Below are positions 1-12,650 of a stretch of DNA of 64,000 nucleotides, in pieces (positions within the stretch are counted from its first letter, which is position 1; each line of letters begins with the position of its first letter). A program made the translations under genes and the position numbers. This stretch comes from Calendula officinalis. Lineage: Eukaryota > Streptophyta > Magnoliopsida > Asterales > Asteraceae. The notes beneath the pieces are model-generated. The model did not search any database. It was not told the DNA's origin and worked only from the letters and a program-made list of their open reading frames with translations. The stretch covers positions 48,163,901 to 48,227,900 of the forward strand of contig OY970830.1 in assembly GCA_963853835.1 (NCBI GenBank), written 5' to 3'.

Positions 1-1404
1 ACTAGCAATGACCAATAGCCTATAGATATTCATTTTACAAGTAATAGGTGTCCATAACCCATAACCATGGTCCTTGAACCATGATAACCACTAGATGTCC
101 ATAACATATACTGATGCCCCTTGAACCATTATACCTACTAGCCATGACCAATAGCCTATAGATATCCATTTTACAAGTAATAGGTGTCCATAACCCATAA
201 CCATGGTCCTTGAACCATTATAACCACTAGATGTTCATAACTGATACTGATGCCCCTTGAACCATTATAACTACTAGCCATGACCAATAGCCTATAGTTA
301 TCCATTTTACAAGTAATAGGTGTCCATAACCCATAACAATGGTCCTTCAACATTATAACCACTAGATGCCCATAACTGATACTGATGTCCCTTAAACCAT
401 TATAACTACTAGCCATGACCAATTGCCTATAGATATCCATTTTACAAGTAATAGGTGTGCATAACCCATAACCAAGGCCATTGAACCATTATAACCACTA
501 CATGCATGTCCATAACTCATATAGATGGCCCTTGAACCATTATAACTACTACCCATGACCAATAGCCTATAGATATCCATTTTTCAAGTAATAGGTGTCC
601 TTAACCCATAACCATGGTCCTTGAACATTATAACCACTAGATGTCCATAGCTGATACTGATGGCCCTTAAACCATTATAACTACTAGCCATGACCAATAG
701 CCCATAGATATCCATTTTACAAGTAATAGGTGTCCATAACCCATATCCATGGTCCTTGAACCATTGTAACCACTAGATGTCCATAACTTATACTGATGGC
801 CCTTGAACCATTATAACTACTAGCCATGACCTATAGATATCCAATTTACAAGTAATAGGTGTCCATAACCCATAACCATGGTCCTTGAATCATTATAACC
901 ACTAGATGTCCATAACTGATACTGATGGCCCTTCAACCATTATAACTACTAGCCATGACCAATAGCCTCTAGATATTCAATTTACAAGTAATATGTGTCC
1001 ATAACCCATAACCATGGTCGTTGAACCATTATAACCACTAGATGTCCATAACTGATATTGATGGCCCGTGACCCATTATAACTACTAGCCATGACCAATA
1101 GTCTATTGATATCCATTTTACAATTATTGGGTGTCGATAACCCATAACCATGGTCCTTGAACCATTATAACCACTAGATGTCCATAACTGATACTGATGG
1201 CCCTTGAACCATTATAACTACTAGCCATGACCAATAGCCTATAGATATCCATTTTACAAGTTAAAGGTGTCCATACCCCATAACCATGGTTCTTGAACCA
1301 TTATAACTACTAGATTTCCAGAACTAATATTGATGGCCCTTGAACCATTATAACTACTAGCCATGACCAATAGCCTATAGATATCCATTTTACAAGTAAA
1401 AGGT
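1..1404. repeat. 136-bp satellite array, left block
   Basis: Tandem monomers of about 136 bp run head to tail from the first base. Recurring landmarks are CAAGTAATAGGTGTCCATAA, CCATGGTCCTTGAACC, GATACTGATGGCCC and CCATGACCAATAGCC. From about 780 to the LTR the array is collinear with the block ending at 9392 (offset 7988), so it is the tail of an 8-kb macro-repeat; before about 780 that register is lost. No gene is present. Small open frames on the - strand arise from the repeat itself. I infer constitutive heterochromatin; whether it is centromeric cannot be told from sequence alone. Confidence 0.97.
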
Positions 1405-1844
1405 TTTGACAACCCTCAAAATCGGGTACTTGAACCGACATTTATTGTGACCAAAATTTATCATAGAACAATCATCTCATTTAGAAAGACATTCACTTTT
1501 GCATTTAAGTCTAGCATAAACTAAACATTTGTGTTGCTCGTGCACATCATTAATTAGACTTGTGTTAGTTGTCCACAAGTTGGTACAGTTGAACTGTAAG
1601 TTAGCGAGTTGGTGGTTCAAGTAAACTTAGACCGAATCTAAAATTATAAAAATTGATAATTCATAATGATACTTGGCTCAGGCTCAACTAAATGAACTTG
1701 TACACAAATTTAATATATATAGATAGATATATACGTGAATTAATAAACAAATAAACCATCTTAAAACTTAAAACTACCTCTAGTTAAGAAAAATTCGCCT
1801 ACTATACGTCTGGAACAAGCTTGCGATTTATTTGTTGTGATTAT

Positions 1845-1852
1845 TATAAAAA
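1845..1852 (+). promoter_or_regulatory. Candidate TATA box inside LTR copy 1
   Basis: TATAAAAA followed by G lies 440 bp into the LTR, upstream of a pocket richer in G+C and pyrimidines (about 2100-2520) that resembles a transcribed leader. The same octamer is at 9833-9840 and 17826-17833 in the other two copies. LTRs carry the retroelement promoter, so a TATA box here is expected if the element reads left to right. AT-rich sequence gives many chance matches, so this is only a candidate. Confidence 0.3.
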
Positions 1853-2099
1853 GGGTGGATATTTAAACAAAATACAAATGATTTAAATTTCTTAAAGCCT
1901 ACATCTGCATGAGTAAACTACCCAATTTTCCATTCACAACGTGCACATCTGTTTCCCCCAAAAAACTACCCGGTTTGACCAAGATATTTCAAGATTTACG
2001 TTAATTTGATACGCATACATTGTGAATATTGTCTCTTTATTAAACCCACATTCATCATCCTCATGTTTCACGTAAACACACACACCAAAACCTCCATAA

Positions 2100-2520
2100 C
2101 CGCCTCTCAAATCTTTGCTAAAGCCATAACAAGCAACACCACAAAAAGACCCTCGCTGGTTATCTCTCTTACACAAAGCAGGCAACGCGAAAAAGAAATC
2201 CCGCAAGTTCCCGACAATGTCTCGCTGATCGTTCTCCCTCTGGTGTTTCTCTGAATTTCCGGCAACACTCTTTCACTCGCTAGTCTCTCCCGTCGGCCAT
2301 CATAGTTCCGGCGAAGGTATATAACCCAAACCGCTTCTTTCTTACTTCGTGTATGGGTTTATCATCCCGTTTCTTATTCGTTGTATGTGTCTGCTCAGGT
2401 TCCCTCGCCGCATCCGGTAACCAGAAACGTTCTCTTCCGGCGTCACCCTATTCTCCGGCGACAAGTACAAAACCCGACAATCGTCTCTCGGCTGTATATC
2501 TCCCCGAAGGTATCCCCTTT
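2100..2520. other. GC-richer leader-like pocket in LTR copy 1
   Basis: Within an otherwise AT-rich LTR this stretch is rich in C, T and CCGG/CCGGCG motifs (for example TTCCGGCGAAGG near 2306 and TCTCCGGCGACAAG near 2452). It also has several AG/GT junctions that look like splice sites. Short open frames cross it on both strands but none resembles a known protein. It may be the R/U5 part of the LTR, but this is inferred from composition only. Confidence 0.35.
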
Positions 2521-3539
2521 TAAATTGTGTTTTGTTTTCATGTCACTTTGATCACGTAACATTAACAATCGTATATACCAATTGTCATTTTCTGCTGTTC
2601 GTGTCTTATTAATTCCGACGGAACACACACTAGTGTGTGTAAGTTTGCGGGTGTTTCAAGAGATTAGAAACCCGTAGTTAAGTTCGATCGAGTTTTTTTT
2701 TAAATAAATAAAAGTGATAATCATTAAGGTGTTTTGGGGTGCCTGGTAATCAATTTCATGAAAAACTCATTTGTCCGGCCTGTACCACAGTCGCCGTCAG
2801 CCTCATAGCTGCCGGAGTTGTTTTCTTTATGTTACTGCTCGTCCCAAATCGTTTATAAAAACAAGCGGTACCAGGCCAGCTAATTTACGTAGATCCAATT
2901 GGAAATAGCTCAGTCTGGGTGTAGCTGGGCCTTGGCTACAGGCCGGCCGAGCAGTCAAAAGTCGAGCCCAAAGGCTAATTCGAACTAGGCAGCTAAATTG
3001 AAAATAAATTAAATTCATTTTGTTAAAAGGGTTAAAACGAAAAGGTTTGCATAATAAATTTCAAATAAAACAAACAACTTAATTATGATTTAAGTAATGG
3101 ATATAGTTTACTCACAAATATTTATTTATTAATTAAATATTTGTACCAATTACCGAAAATATTTTTATATAAAAATAACGTATCTAAATTCCTTTAGCAA
3201 AGAATCATTTAAAGGTAATTAAATCCATTTTTATAATTAGCTAATGGGACGCATATGGTACACCTGTAGAACGTAATATAACTTTATTTTCCTTTTAAAC
3301 TTGCCTAAATTTATCAAAAGTAATCTAAATACGAGACCAACTTAAACGAGACACCAACGAATCGCTCAAGTCTAAATTCTCTTAAGGGATAAATTGTGCA
3401 TCATTTAGTTTAGGCGTGTCGTCAAGACCGTCACTTATACATTATTTCTTATGCGTTTAGGACGCTAGGATCATTGTGGTTGGAGACCGCCCGTTAGTGT
3501 TTGTGATTTTGGCTAGCATTGCATCAGGTGAGTTCACAG

Positions 3540-3790
3540 CCCCACTTTTTACAACATTTTATTTACTGTTTTACAACTTTGGGGTGAAAAACATAACAAA
3601 TGTTTTTATAAATGTTCCCACTATTTATCACAACATATTTATAAATCTTATTGTGATGGTGATTTCACGACCCCTCTTTTACTACGTTTTTAACTATTTT
3701 ACTATTGGGGTGAAAAACATATAAACTATTTTATAAATAATTTCCATTATTTATAATCAATCATTTTATGGTGATGAAACTATTTTTGGA
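3540..3790. repeat. Degenerate tandem duplication inside LTR copy 1 (about 126 bp)
   Basis: The string GGGGTGAAAAACATA occurs at 3581 and again at 3707, a spacing of 126 bp. Each copy is preceded by a T-rich CCC(A/T)CTTTT stretch and followed by related AT-rich sequence (TATAAAT near TTCCCACTATTTAT or TTCCATTATTTAT). This is an old internal duplication, also present in LTR copies 2 and 3. Confidence 0.6.
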
Positions 3791-4059
3791 AACTAGACAA
3801 CGAATCCTTTTGCTTGGACTAAGTTTAGATGTACATGGGAGTGCGTATATGTTACATAATCATTAGCTAGTTTCGACTAGGCCCTGGATATGCAAATAGT
3901 ACTATTGGCGGAGACCTACCCTCCCACGATTTGATCATTTATCGGTATTTACCGACCACGAGGAGTGTATATCTAGCACGTTTAAGGTTGTTGTTTTGGT
4001 TATGGACTTAGGGTCAGCATTTTAACTCAAAGGTGTAGCTAACCTGTTGGGGAATCACC

Positions 4060-4360
4060 GTCACTAATGTTTCTACTACTGCTCTCGGAGCAGGCCATTT
4101 TCACGTTTTATATCATCACACTATTTTTGCCAACGATGGCATACTAAACCTATTGTTTCTACTAACGCGATTAAAATCGTACCACTGCTTTCGGAGCAGG
4201 TCAATTTTAACATTTTTTAACATCACCTTATTTTTGCCAACGATGGCATACGAAAACTATTGTTTATACTATTGCTTTTGAGCAGACTATTTTTAAACAT
4301 TTTATATCGTCAAACGATTTTTTCCATGAATGGCATACAAAAACTATGGAACTATGTTGA
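4060..4360. repeat. Three degenerate tandem units inside LTR copy 1
   Basis: Units carry a 5' landmark like CTGCTCTCGGAGCAGG and a 3' landmark like GCCAACGATGGCATAC. The ATGGCATAC landmark occurs at 4136, 4243 and 4330, so the spacing is about 107 then 87 bp. The third unit is the most diverged (TGAATGGCATAC). The CTGCTC...GAGCAG core can form a small hairpin. The same units are present in LTR copies 2 and 3. Confidence 0.6.
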
Positions 4361-4657
4361 ACTCATTAAAACCTGTGAATTCACTCAACAATATTGTTGA
4401 TACTTTTACTTATGTTTTTCAGGTATCTAAGAAAAGCATTGAGTCGCATGCATTGGAGTCAAGCTTTCATTTTGTAAAGATGTCACCTCCTAATTTTAGT
4501 TAAAAACTATGTTTTGGTTCAACTACTTTGTTTACATTAAATTTTGGTGACATTACTTTTTATCAAACATTTATTGTTTACGATAATCATATGCTATGTT
4601 TACTCATGATAGTCACATGCCCGTTGTTCTGCAAACCACTTTTGGCGGGGTGTGACA

Positions 4658-7600
4658 AAGGTGTCCATAACCCATAACCATGGTCCTTGAACCATTATAA
4701 CCACTAGATGTCCATAACAGATACTGATGGCCCTTGAACCATTACAACTACTAGCCATGAACAATAGCATATAGATATCCATTTTACAAGTAATAGGTGT
4801 CCATAACCCATAACCATGGTTCTTGAACCATTATAACCACTAGATGTCCATAACTGATACTGATGGCCCTCGAACCATTGTAACTACTAGCCATGAACAA
4901 TAGCCAATAGATATCCATTTTACAAGTAATAGGTGTCCATAACCCATAACCATGGATCTTGAACGATTATAACCGCTAGATGTCCATAACTGATACTGAT
5001 GGCCCTTCAACCATTATAACTACTAGCCATGACCAATAGCTTCTAGATATCCAATTTACAAGTAATAGGTGTCCATAACCCATAACCGTGGTCCTTGAAC
5101 CATTATAACCACTAGATGTCCATAACTGATACTGATGGCCCTTAAACCATTATAACTACTAGCCATGACCAATAGCATATAGATATCTATTTTACAAGTA
5201 ATAGGTGTCCATAACCCATAACCATGGTCCTTTGATCATAATAACCACTAGATGTCCATAACTGATATTGATGGCCCATGAACTATTATAACTACTAGCC
5301 ATGACCAATAGCCTATAGATATCCATTTTACAAGTAATAGGTGTCCATAACCCATAACCGTGGTCCTTGAACCATTATAACCACTAGATGTCCATAACTG
5401 ATACTGATGGCCCTTAAACCATTATAACTACTAGCCATGACCAATAGCATATAGATATCTATTTTACAAGTAATAGGTGTCCATAACCCATAACCATGGT
5501 CCTTTGATCATAATAACCACTAGATGTCCATAACTGATACTGATGGCCCATGAACTATTATAACTACTAGCCATGACCAATAGCCTATAGATATCCATTT
5601 TACTAGTAATAGGTGTCCATAACCCATAACCATGGTCCTTGAACCATTATAACCACTAGATTTCCATAACTGATACTGATGGCCCTTGAACCATTATAAA
5701 TACTAGCCATGACCAATAGCATATACATATACATTTTACAAGTAATAGGTGTCTATAACCCATAACCATGGTTCTTGAACCATTATAACCACTGCCATAA
5801 CTGATACAGACGGCCCTTAAACCATTATAACTACTAGCCATGAACAATAGCCTATTGATATCGCTTTTACAAGTAATAGGTGTCCATAGCCCATAAGCAT
5901 GGTCCTTGAACCATTATAACCACAAGATGTCCATAACTGATACTGACGGCCCTTGAACCATTATAACTACCAGCCCTGACCAATAGCCTATAGATATCCA
6001 TTTTACAAGTAATAGGTGTCCATAACCCATAACCATGGTTCTTTAACCATTATAACCACTAAATGTCCATAACTGATACATGGCCCTTGAACCATTATAA
6101 CTACTAGCCATGACCAATAGCCAATAGATATCTATTTTACGAGTAATAGGTGTTTATAACCCATAACCATGGCCCTTGAACAATTATAACCACTAGATGT
6201 CTGTAACTGATACCGACGGCCCTTGAACCATTATAACTACTACCCATGACCTATATAGATATCTATTTTACAAGTAATAGGTGTCCATAACCCATAACCA
6301 TGGTTCTTGAACAATTATAGCCACTAGATGTCCATAACTGATACTGATGGCCCTTCAACCATTATAACTACTAGCCATGACCAATAGCCTATAGATATCC
6401 ATTTTACAAGTAATAGGAGTCCATAACCCATAACCATGGTTCTTGAACTATTATAACCACTAGATGTCCATAACTGATACTGATGGCCCTTGAACCATTA
6501 TACCTACTAGTCATGACCAATAGCCTATAGATATCTATTTTACAAGTAATAAGTGTCCATAACCCTTAACCATGGTTCTTGAACCATTATAACCACTAGA
6601 TGTCCATAACTGATACTGATGGCCCTTCAACTATTATAACTACTAGCCATGACCAATAGCCTCTAGATATTCAATTTACAAGTAAATGTGTCCATAACCC
6701 ATAACCATGGTCGTTGAACCATTATAACCACTAGATGTCCATAACTGATATTGATGGCCCTTGAACCATTATAACTACTAGCCATGACCAATAGCCTATA
6801 GATATCCATTTTACAAGTAATGGGTGTCCATAACCCATAACCATGGTCCTTGAACCATTATAACCACTAGATGTCCATAACTGATACTGATGGCCCTTGA
6901 ACCATTATAACTACTAACCATAACCAATAGCCTATAGATATCCATTTTACAAGTTAAAGGTGTACATAACCCATAACCATGGTTCTTGAACCATTATAAC
7001 TACTAGATTTCCAGAACTGATATTGATGGCCCTTGACCCAGTATAACTACTACCCATGACCCATAGCCTATAGATATCCATTTTACAAGTAATAGGTGTC
7101 CATAACCCATAACCATGGTCCTTGAACCATTATAACCACTAGATGTCCATAACAGATACTGATGGCCCTTGAACCATTACAACTACTAGCCATGAACAAT
7201 AGCATATAGATATCCATTTTACAAGTAATAGGTGTCCATAACCCATAACCATGGTTCTTGAACCATTATAACCACTAGATGTCCATAACTGATACTGATG
7301 GCCCTCGAACCATTATAACTACTAGCGATGACCAATAGCCTATAGATATCCATTTTACAAGTAATAGGTGTCCATAACCCATAACCATGGTTCTTGAACC
7401 ATTATAACCACTAGTTGTCCATAACTTATACTGATGGCCCTTGAACCATTATAACTACTAGCCATGAACAATAGCCAATAGATATCCATTTTACAAGTAA
7501 TAGGTGTCCATAACCCATAACCATGGATCTTGAACGATTATAACCGCTAGATGTCCATAACTGATACTGATGGCCCTTCAACCATTATAACTACTAGCCA

Positions 7601-9392
7601 TGACCAATAGCTTCTAGATATCCAATTTACAAGTAATAGGTGTCCATAACCCATAGCCATGGTCCTTGAACCATTATAACCACTAGATGTCCATAACTAA
7701 TACTGATGGCCCTTGAACCATTATAACTACTAGCGTTGACCAATAGCCTATAGATATCCATTTTACAAGTAATAGGTGTCCATAACCCATAACCGTGGTC
7801 CTTGAACCATTATAACCACTAGATGTCCATAACTGATACTGATGGCCCTTAAACCATTATAACTACTAGCCATGACCAATAGCATATAGATATCTATTTT
7901 ACAAGTAATAGGTGTCCATAACCCATAACCATGGTCCTTGAATCATTATAACCACTAGATGTCCATAACTGATACTGATAGCCCATGAACTATTATAACT
8001 ACTAGCCATGACCAATAGCCTATAGATATCCATTTTACAAGTAATAGGTGTCCATAACCCATAACCAGGGTCCTTGAACCATTATAACCACTAGATTTCC
8101 ATAACTGATACTGATGGCCCTTGAACCATTATAACTACTAGCCATGACCAATATCATATACATATACATTTTACAAGTAATAGGTGTCTATAACCCATAA
8201 CCATGGTTCTTGAACCATTATAACCACTGCCATAACTGATACAGATGGCCCTTAAACCATTATAACTACTAGCCATGAACAATAGCCTATTGATATCGCT
8301 TTTACAAGTAATAGGTGTCCATAGCCCATAACCATGGTCCTTGAACCATTATAACCACAAGATGTCCATAACTGATACTGACGGCCCTTGAACCATTATA
8401 ACTACTAGCCCTGAACAATCTCCTATAGATATCCATTTTACAAGTAATAGGTGTCCATAACCCATAACCATGGTTCTTGAACCATTATAACCACTAAATG
8501 TCCATAACTGATACTGATGGCCCTTGAACCATTATAACTACTAGCCATGACCAATAGCCTATAGATATCTATTTTACGAGTAATAGGTGTTTATAACCCA
8601 TAACCATGGCCCTTGAACAATTATAACCACTAGATGTCTGTAACTGATACCGATGGCCCTTGAAGCATTATAACTACTATCCATGACCTATATAGATATC
8701 TATTTTACAAGTAATAGGTGTCCATAACCCATAACCATGGTTCTTGAACAATTATAGCCACTAGATGTCCATAACTGATACTGATGGCCCTTGAACCATT
8801 ATAACTACTAGCCATGACCTATAGATATCCAATTTACAAGTAATAGGTGTCCATAACCCATAACCATGGTCCTTGAATCATTATAACCACTAGATGTCCA
8901 TAACTGATACTGACGGCCCTTCAACCATTATAACTACTAGCCATGACCAATAGCCTCTAGATATTCAATTTACAAGTAATATGTGTCCATAACCCATAAC
9001 GATGGTCGTTGAACCATTATAACCACTAGATGTCCATAACTGATATTGATGGCCCGTGACCCATTATAACTACTAGCCATGACCAATAGTCTATAGATAT
9101 CCATTTTACAATTATTGGGTGTCGATAACCCATAACCATGGTCCTTGAACCATTATAACCACTAGATGTCCATAACTGATACTGATGGCCCTTGAACCAT
9201 TATAACTACTAGCCATGACCAATAGCCTATAGATATCCATTTTACAAGTTAAAGGTGTCCATACCCCATAACCATGGTTCTTGAACCATTATAACTACTA
9301 GATTTCTAGAACTAATATTGATGGCCCTTGAACCATTATAACTACTAGCCATGCCCAATAGCCTATAGATATCCATTTTACAAGTAAAAGGT
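4658..9392. repeat. 136-bp satellite array, part of macro-repeat 1
   Basis: About 4.7 kb (roughly 35 monomers) of uninterrupted satellite lies between LTR copies 1 and 2. Diagnostic variant monomers recur about 2.43 kb apart. For example, the CATATACATATAC variant is near 5725 and again near 8152, so the block holds nearly two turns of the 2.43-kb higher-order repeat. It is nearly identical to 12651-17385. No gene is seen. Confidence 0.97.
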
Positions 9393-12300
9393 TGTGACAA
9401 CCCTCAAAATCGGGTACTTGAACCGACATTTATTGTGACCAAATTTTATCATAGAACAATCATCTCATTTAGAAAGACATTCATTTTTGCATTTAAGTCT
9501 AGCATAAACTAAACATTTGTGTTGCTCGTGCACATCATTAATTAGACTTGTGTTAGTTGTCCACAAGTTGGTACAGTTGAACTGTAAGTTAGCGAGTTGG
9601 TGGCTCAAGTAAACTTAGACCGAATCTAAAATTATAAAAATTGATAATTCATAATGATACTTGGCTCAGGCTCAACTAAATGAACTTGTACACAAATTTA
9701 ATATATATAGATAGATATATACGTGAATTAATAAACAAATAAACCATCTTAAAACTTAAAACTACCTCTAGTTAAGAAAAATTCGCCTACTATACGTCTG
9801 GAACAAGCTTGCAATTTATTTGTTGTGATTATTATAAAAAGGGTGGATATTTAAACAAAATACAAATGATTTAAATTTCTTAAAGCCTACATCTGCATGA
9901 GTAAACTACCCAATTTTCCATTCACAACGTGCACATCTGTTTCCCCCAAAAAACTACCCGGTTTGACCGAGATATTTCAAGATTTACGTTAATTTGATAC
10001 ACATACATTGTGAATATTGTCTCTTTATTAAACCCACATTCATCATCCTCATGTTTCACGTAAACACACACACCAAAACCTCCATAACCGCCTCTCAAAT
10101 CTTTGCTAAAGCCATAACAAGCAACACCACAAAAAGACCCTCGCTGGATATCTCTCTTACACGAAGCAGGCAACGCGAAAAAGAAATCCCGCAAGTTCCC
10201 GACAATGTCTCGCTGATCGTTCTCCCTCTGGTGTTTCTCTGAATTTCCGGCAACACTCTTTCACTCGCTAGTCTCTCCCGTCGGCCATCATAGTTCCGGC
10301 GAAGGTATATAACCCAAACCGCTTCTTTCTTACTTCGTGTATGGGTTTATCATCCCGTTTCTTATTCGTTGTATGTGTCTGCTCAGGTTCCCTCGCCGCA
10401 TCCGGTAACCAGAAACGCTCTCTTCCGGCGTCACCCTATTCTCCGGCGACAAGTACAAAACCCGACAATCGTCTCTCGGCTGTATATCTCCCCGAAGGTA
10501 TCCCCTTTTAAATTGTGTTTTGTTTTCATGTCACTTTGATCACGTAACATTAACAATCGTATATACCAATTGTCGTTTTCTGCTGTTCGTGTCTTATGAA
10601 TTCCGACGGAACACACACTAGTGTGTGTAAGTTTGCGGGTGTTTCAAGAGATTAGAAACCCGTAGTTAAGTTCGATCGAGTTTTTTTTTTTAATAAATAA
10701 AAGTGATAATCATTAAGGTGTTTTGGGGTGCCTGGTAATCAATTTCATGAAAAACTCATTTGTCCGGCCTGTACCACAGTCGCCGGCAGCCTCATAGCTG
10801 CCGGAGTTGTTTTCTTTATGTTACTGCTCGTCCCAAATCGTTTATAAAAACAAGCGGTACCAGGCCAGCTAATTTACGTAGATCCAATTGGAAATAGCTC
10901 AGTCTGGTTGTAGCTGGGCCTTGGCTACAGGCCGGCCGAGCAGTCAAAAGTCGAGCCCAAAGGCTAATTCGAACTAGGCAGCTAAATTGAAAATAAATTA
11001 AATTCATTTTGTTAAAAGGGTTAAAACGAAAAGGTTTGCATAATAAATTTCAAATAAAACAAACAACTTAATTATGATTTAAGTAATGGATATAGTTTAC
11101 TCACAAATATTTATTTATTAATTAAATATTTGTACCAATTACCGAAAATATTTTTATATAAAAATAACGTATCTAAATTCCTTTAGCAAAGAATCATTTA
11201 AAGGTAATTAAATCCATTTTTATAATTAGCTAATGGGACGCATATGGTACACCTGTAGAACGTAATATAACTTTATTTTCCTTTTAAACTTGCCTAAATT
11301 TATCAAAAGTAATCTAAATACGAGACCAACTTAAACGAGACACCAACGAATCGCTCAAGTCTAAATTCTCTTAAGGGATAAATTGTGCATCATTTAGTTT
11401 AGGCGTGTCGTCAAGACCGTCACTTATACATTATTTCTTATGCGTTTAGGACGCTAGGATCATTGTGGTTGGAGACCGCCCGTTAGTGTTTGTGATTTTG
11501 GCTAGCATTGCATCAGGTGAGTTCACAGCCCCACTTTTTACAACATTTTATTTACTGTTTTACAACTTTGGGGTGAAAAACATAACAAATGTTTTTATAA
11601 ATGTTCCCACTATTTATCACAACATATTTATAAATCTTATTGTGATGGTGATTTCACGACCCCTCTTTTACTACGTTTTTAACTATTTTACTATTGGGGT
11701 GAAAAACATATAAACTATTTTATAAATAATTTCCATTATTTATAATCAATCATTTTATGGTGATGAAACTATTTTTGGAAACTAGACAACGAATCCTTTT
11801 GCTTGGACTAAGTTTAGATGTACATGGGAGTGCGTATATGTTACATACATAATCATTAGCTAGTTTCGACTAGGCCCTGGATATGCAAATAGTACTATTG
11901 GCGGAGACCTACCCTCCCACGATTTGATCATTTATCGGTATTTACCGACCACGAGGAGTGTATATCTAGCACGTTTAAGGTTGTTGTTTTGGTTATGGAC
12001 TTAGGGTCAGCATTTTAACTCAAAGGTGTAGCTAACCTGTTGGGGAATCACCGTCACTAATGTTTCTACTACTGCTCTCGGAGCAGGCCATTTTCACGTT
12101 TTATATCATCACACTATTTTTGCCAACGATGGCATACTAAACCTATTGTTTCTACTAACGCGATTAAAATCGTACCACTGCTTTCGGAGCAGGTCAATTT
12201 TAACATTTTTTAACATCACCTTATTTTTGCCAACGATGGCATACGAAAACTATTGTTTATACTATTGCTTTTGAGCAGACTATTTTTAAACATTTTATAT

Positions 12301-12650
12301 CGTCAAACGATTTTTTCCATGAATGGCATACAAAAACTATGGAACTATGTTGAACTCATTAAAACCTGTGAATTCACTCAACAATATTGTTGATACTTTT
12401 ACTTATGTTTTTCAGGTATCTAAGAAAAGCATTGAGTCGCATGCATTGGAGTCAAGCTTTCATTTTGTAAAGATGTCACCTCCTAATTTTAGTTAAAAAC
12501 TATGTTTTGGTTCAACTACTTTGTTTACATTAAATTTTGGTGACATTACTTTTTATCAAACATTTATTGTTTACGATAATCATATGCTATGTTTACTCAT
12601 GATAGTCACATGCCCGTTGTTCTGCAAACCACTTTTGGCGGGGTGTGACA
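9393..12650. mobile_element. Solo LTR, copy 2
   Basis: This 3258-bp copy has intact ends, TGTGACAACCC at the left and GGGGTGTGACA at the right, flanked by AAGGT at 9388-9392 and 12651-12655. Against copy 1 I count about 15 substitutions plus small indels. These include a longer T-run near 10681 and a 4-bp duplication giving TTACATACATAATC near 11840. It differs from copy 3 at only a couple of positions that I noticed. No coding region is recognisable. Confidence 0.8.

Larger units (their letters stand above)
1405..4657. mobile_element. Solo LTR, copy 1 (LTR retrotransposon, probably Ty3/gypsy type)
   Basis: A 3253-bp block of unique sequence interrupts the satellite. It is bounded by a perfect 5-bp direct repeat AAGGT (1400-1404 and 4658-4662). 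Its last bases are GGGGTGTGACA. The first bases of the sister copies are TGTGACAACCC, so the ends form an imperfect inverted pair opening with TG and closing with CA, as LTRs do. In this copy the initial TGTG has become TTTG. No internal retrotransposon region, primer-binding site or gag-pol coding is present and the two ends share no long direct repeat. A single LTR left by LTR-LTR recombination is therefore the best reading. LTR length and terminal motifs suggest a gypsy element, but the lineage is inference and the orientation is not determined. The alternative is a non-autonomous element of unknown class. Confidence 0.8.
1405..9392. repeat. 8-kb macro-repeat unit 1 (solo LTR plus satellite)
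   Basis: From the first base of LTR copy 1 to the base before LTR copy 2 is 7988 bp: a 3.25-kb LTR followed by 4.7 kb of satellite. The next unit (9393-17385, 7993 bp) has the same content in the same order and register. The shared AAGGT target duplication and the identical host monomer show that the whole composite was copied as one unit. Confidence 0.93.

Noticed and set aside
1..1404. CCATAAC-CCATAAC runs, considered as interstitial telomere-like repeats
   Set aside because: Only two or three heptamers occur per monomer and the motif is not the plant telomere repeat; it is part of the satellite module.
1934..2254. Overlapping open frames of 82-90 codons on both strands in the LTR (repeated at 9922-10242 and 17915-18235)
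   Set aside because: They overlap each other on opposite strands, have no recognisable domain, and sit in a leader-like GC-richer part of a non-coding LTR. They recur only because the LTR is repeated.
3476..3724. Open frame of 82 codons in the LTR with hydrophobic residues, at first sight a small membrane protein
   Set aside because: The hydrophobicity comes from T-rich DNA and the internal 126-bp duplication; there is no family resemblance.
1405..4657. The 3.25-kb block as a complete non-autonomous retrotransposon or a captured host gene fragment
   Set aside because: No direct repeat of its two ends and no internal coding were seen; TG...CA ends with a 5-bp duplication fit a solo LTR better. 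It is not excluded that it is an unusual non-autonomous element.
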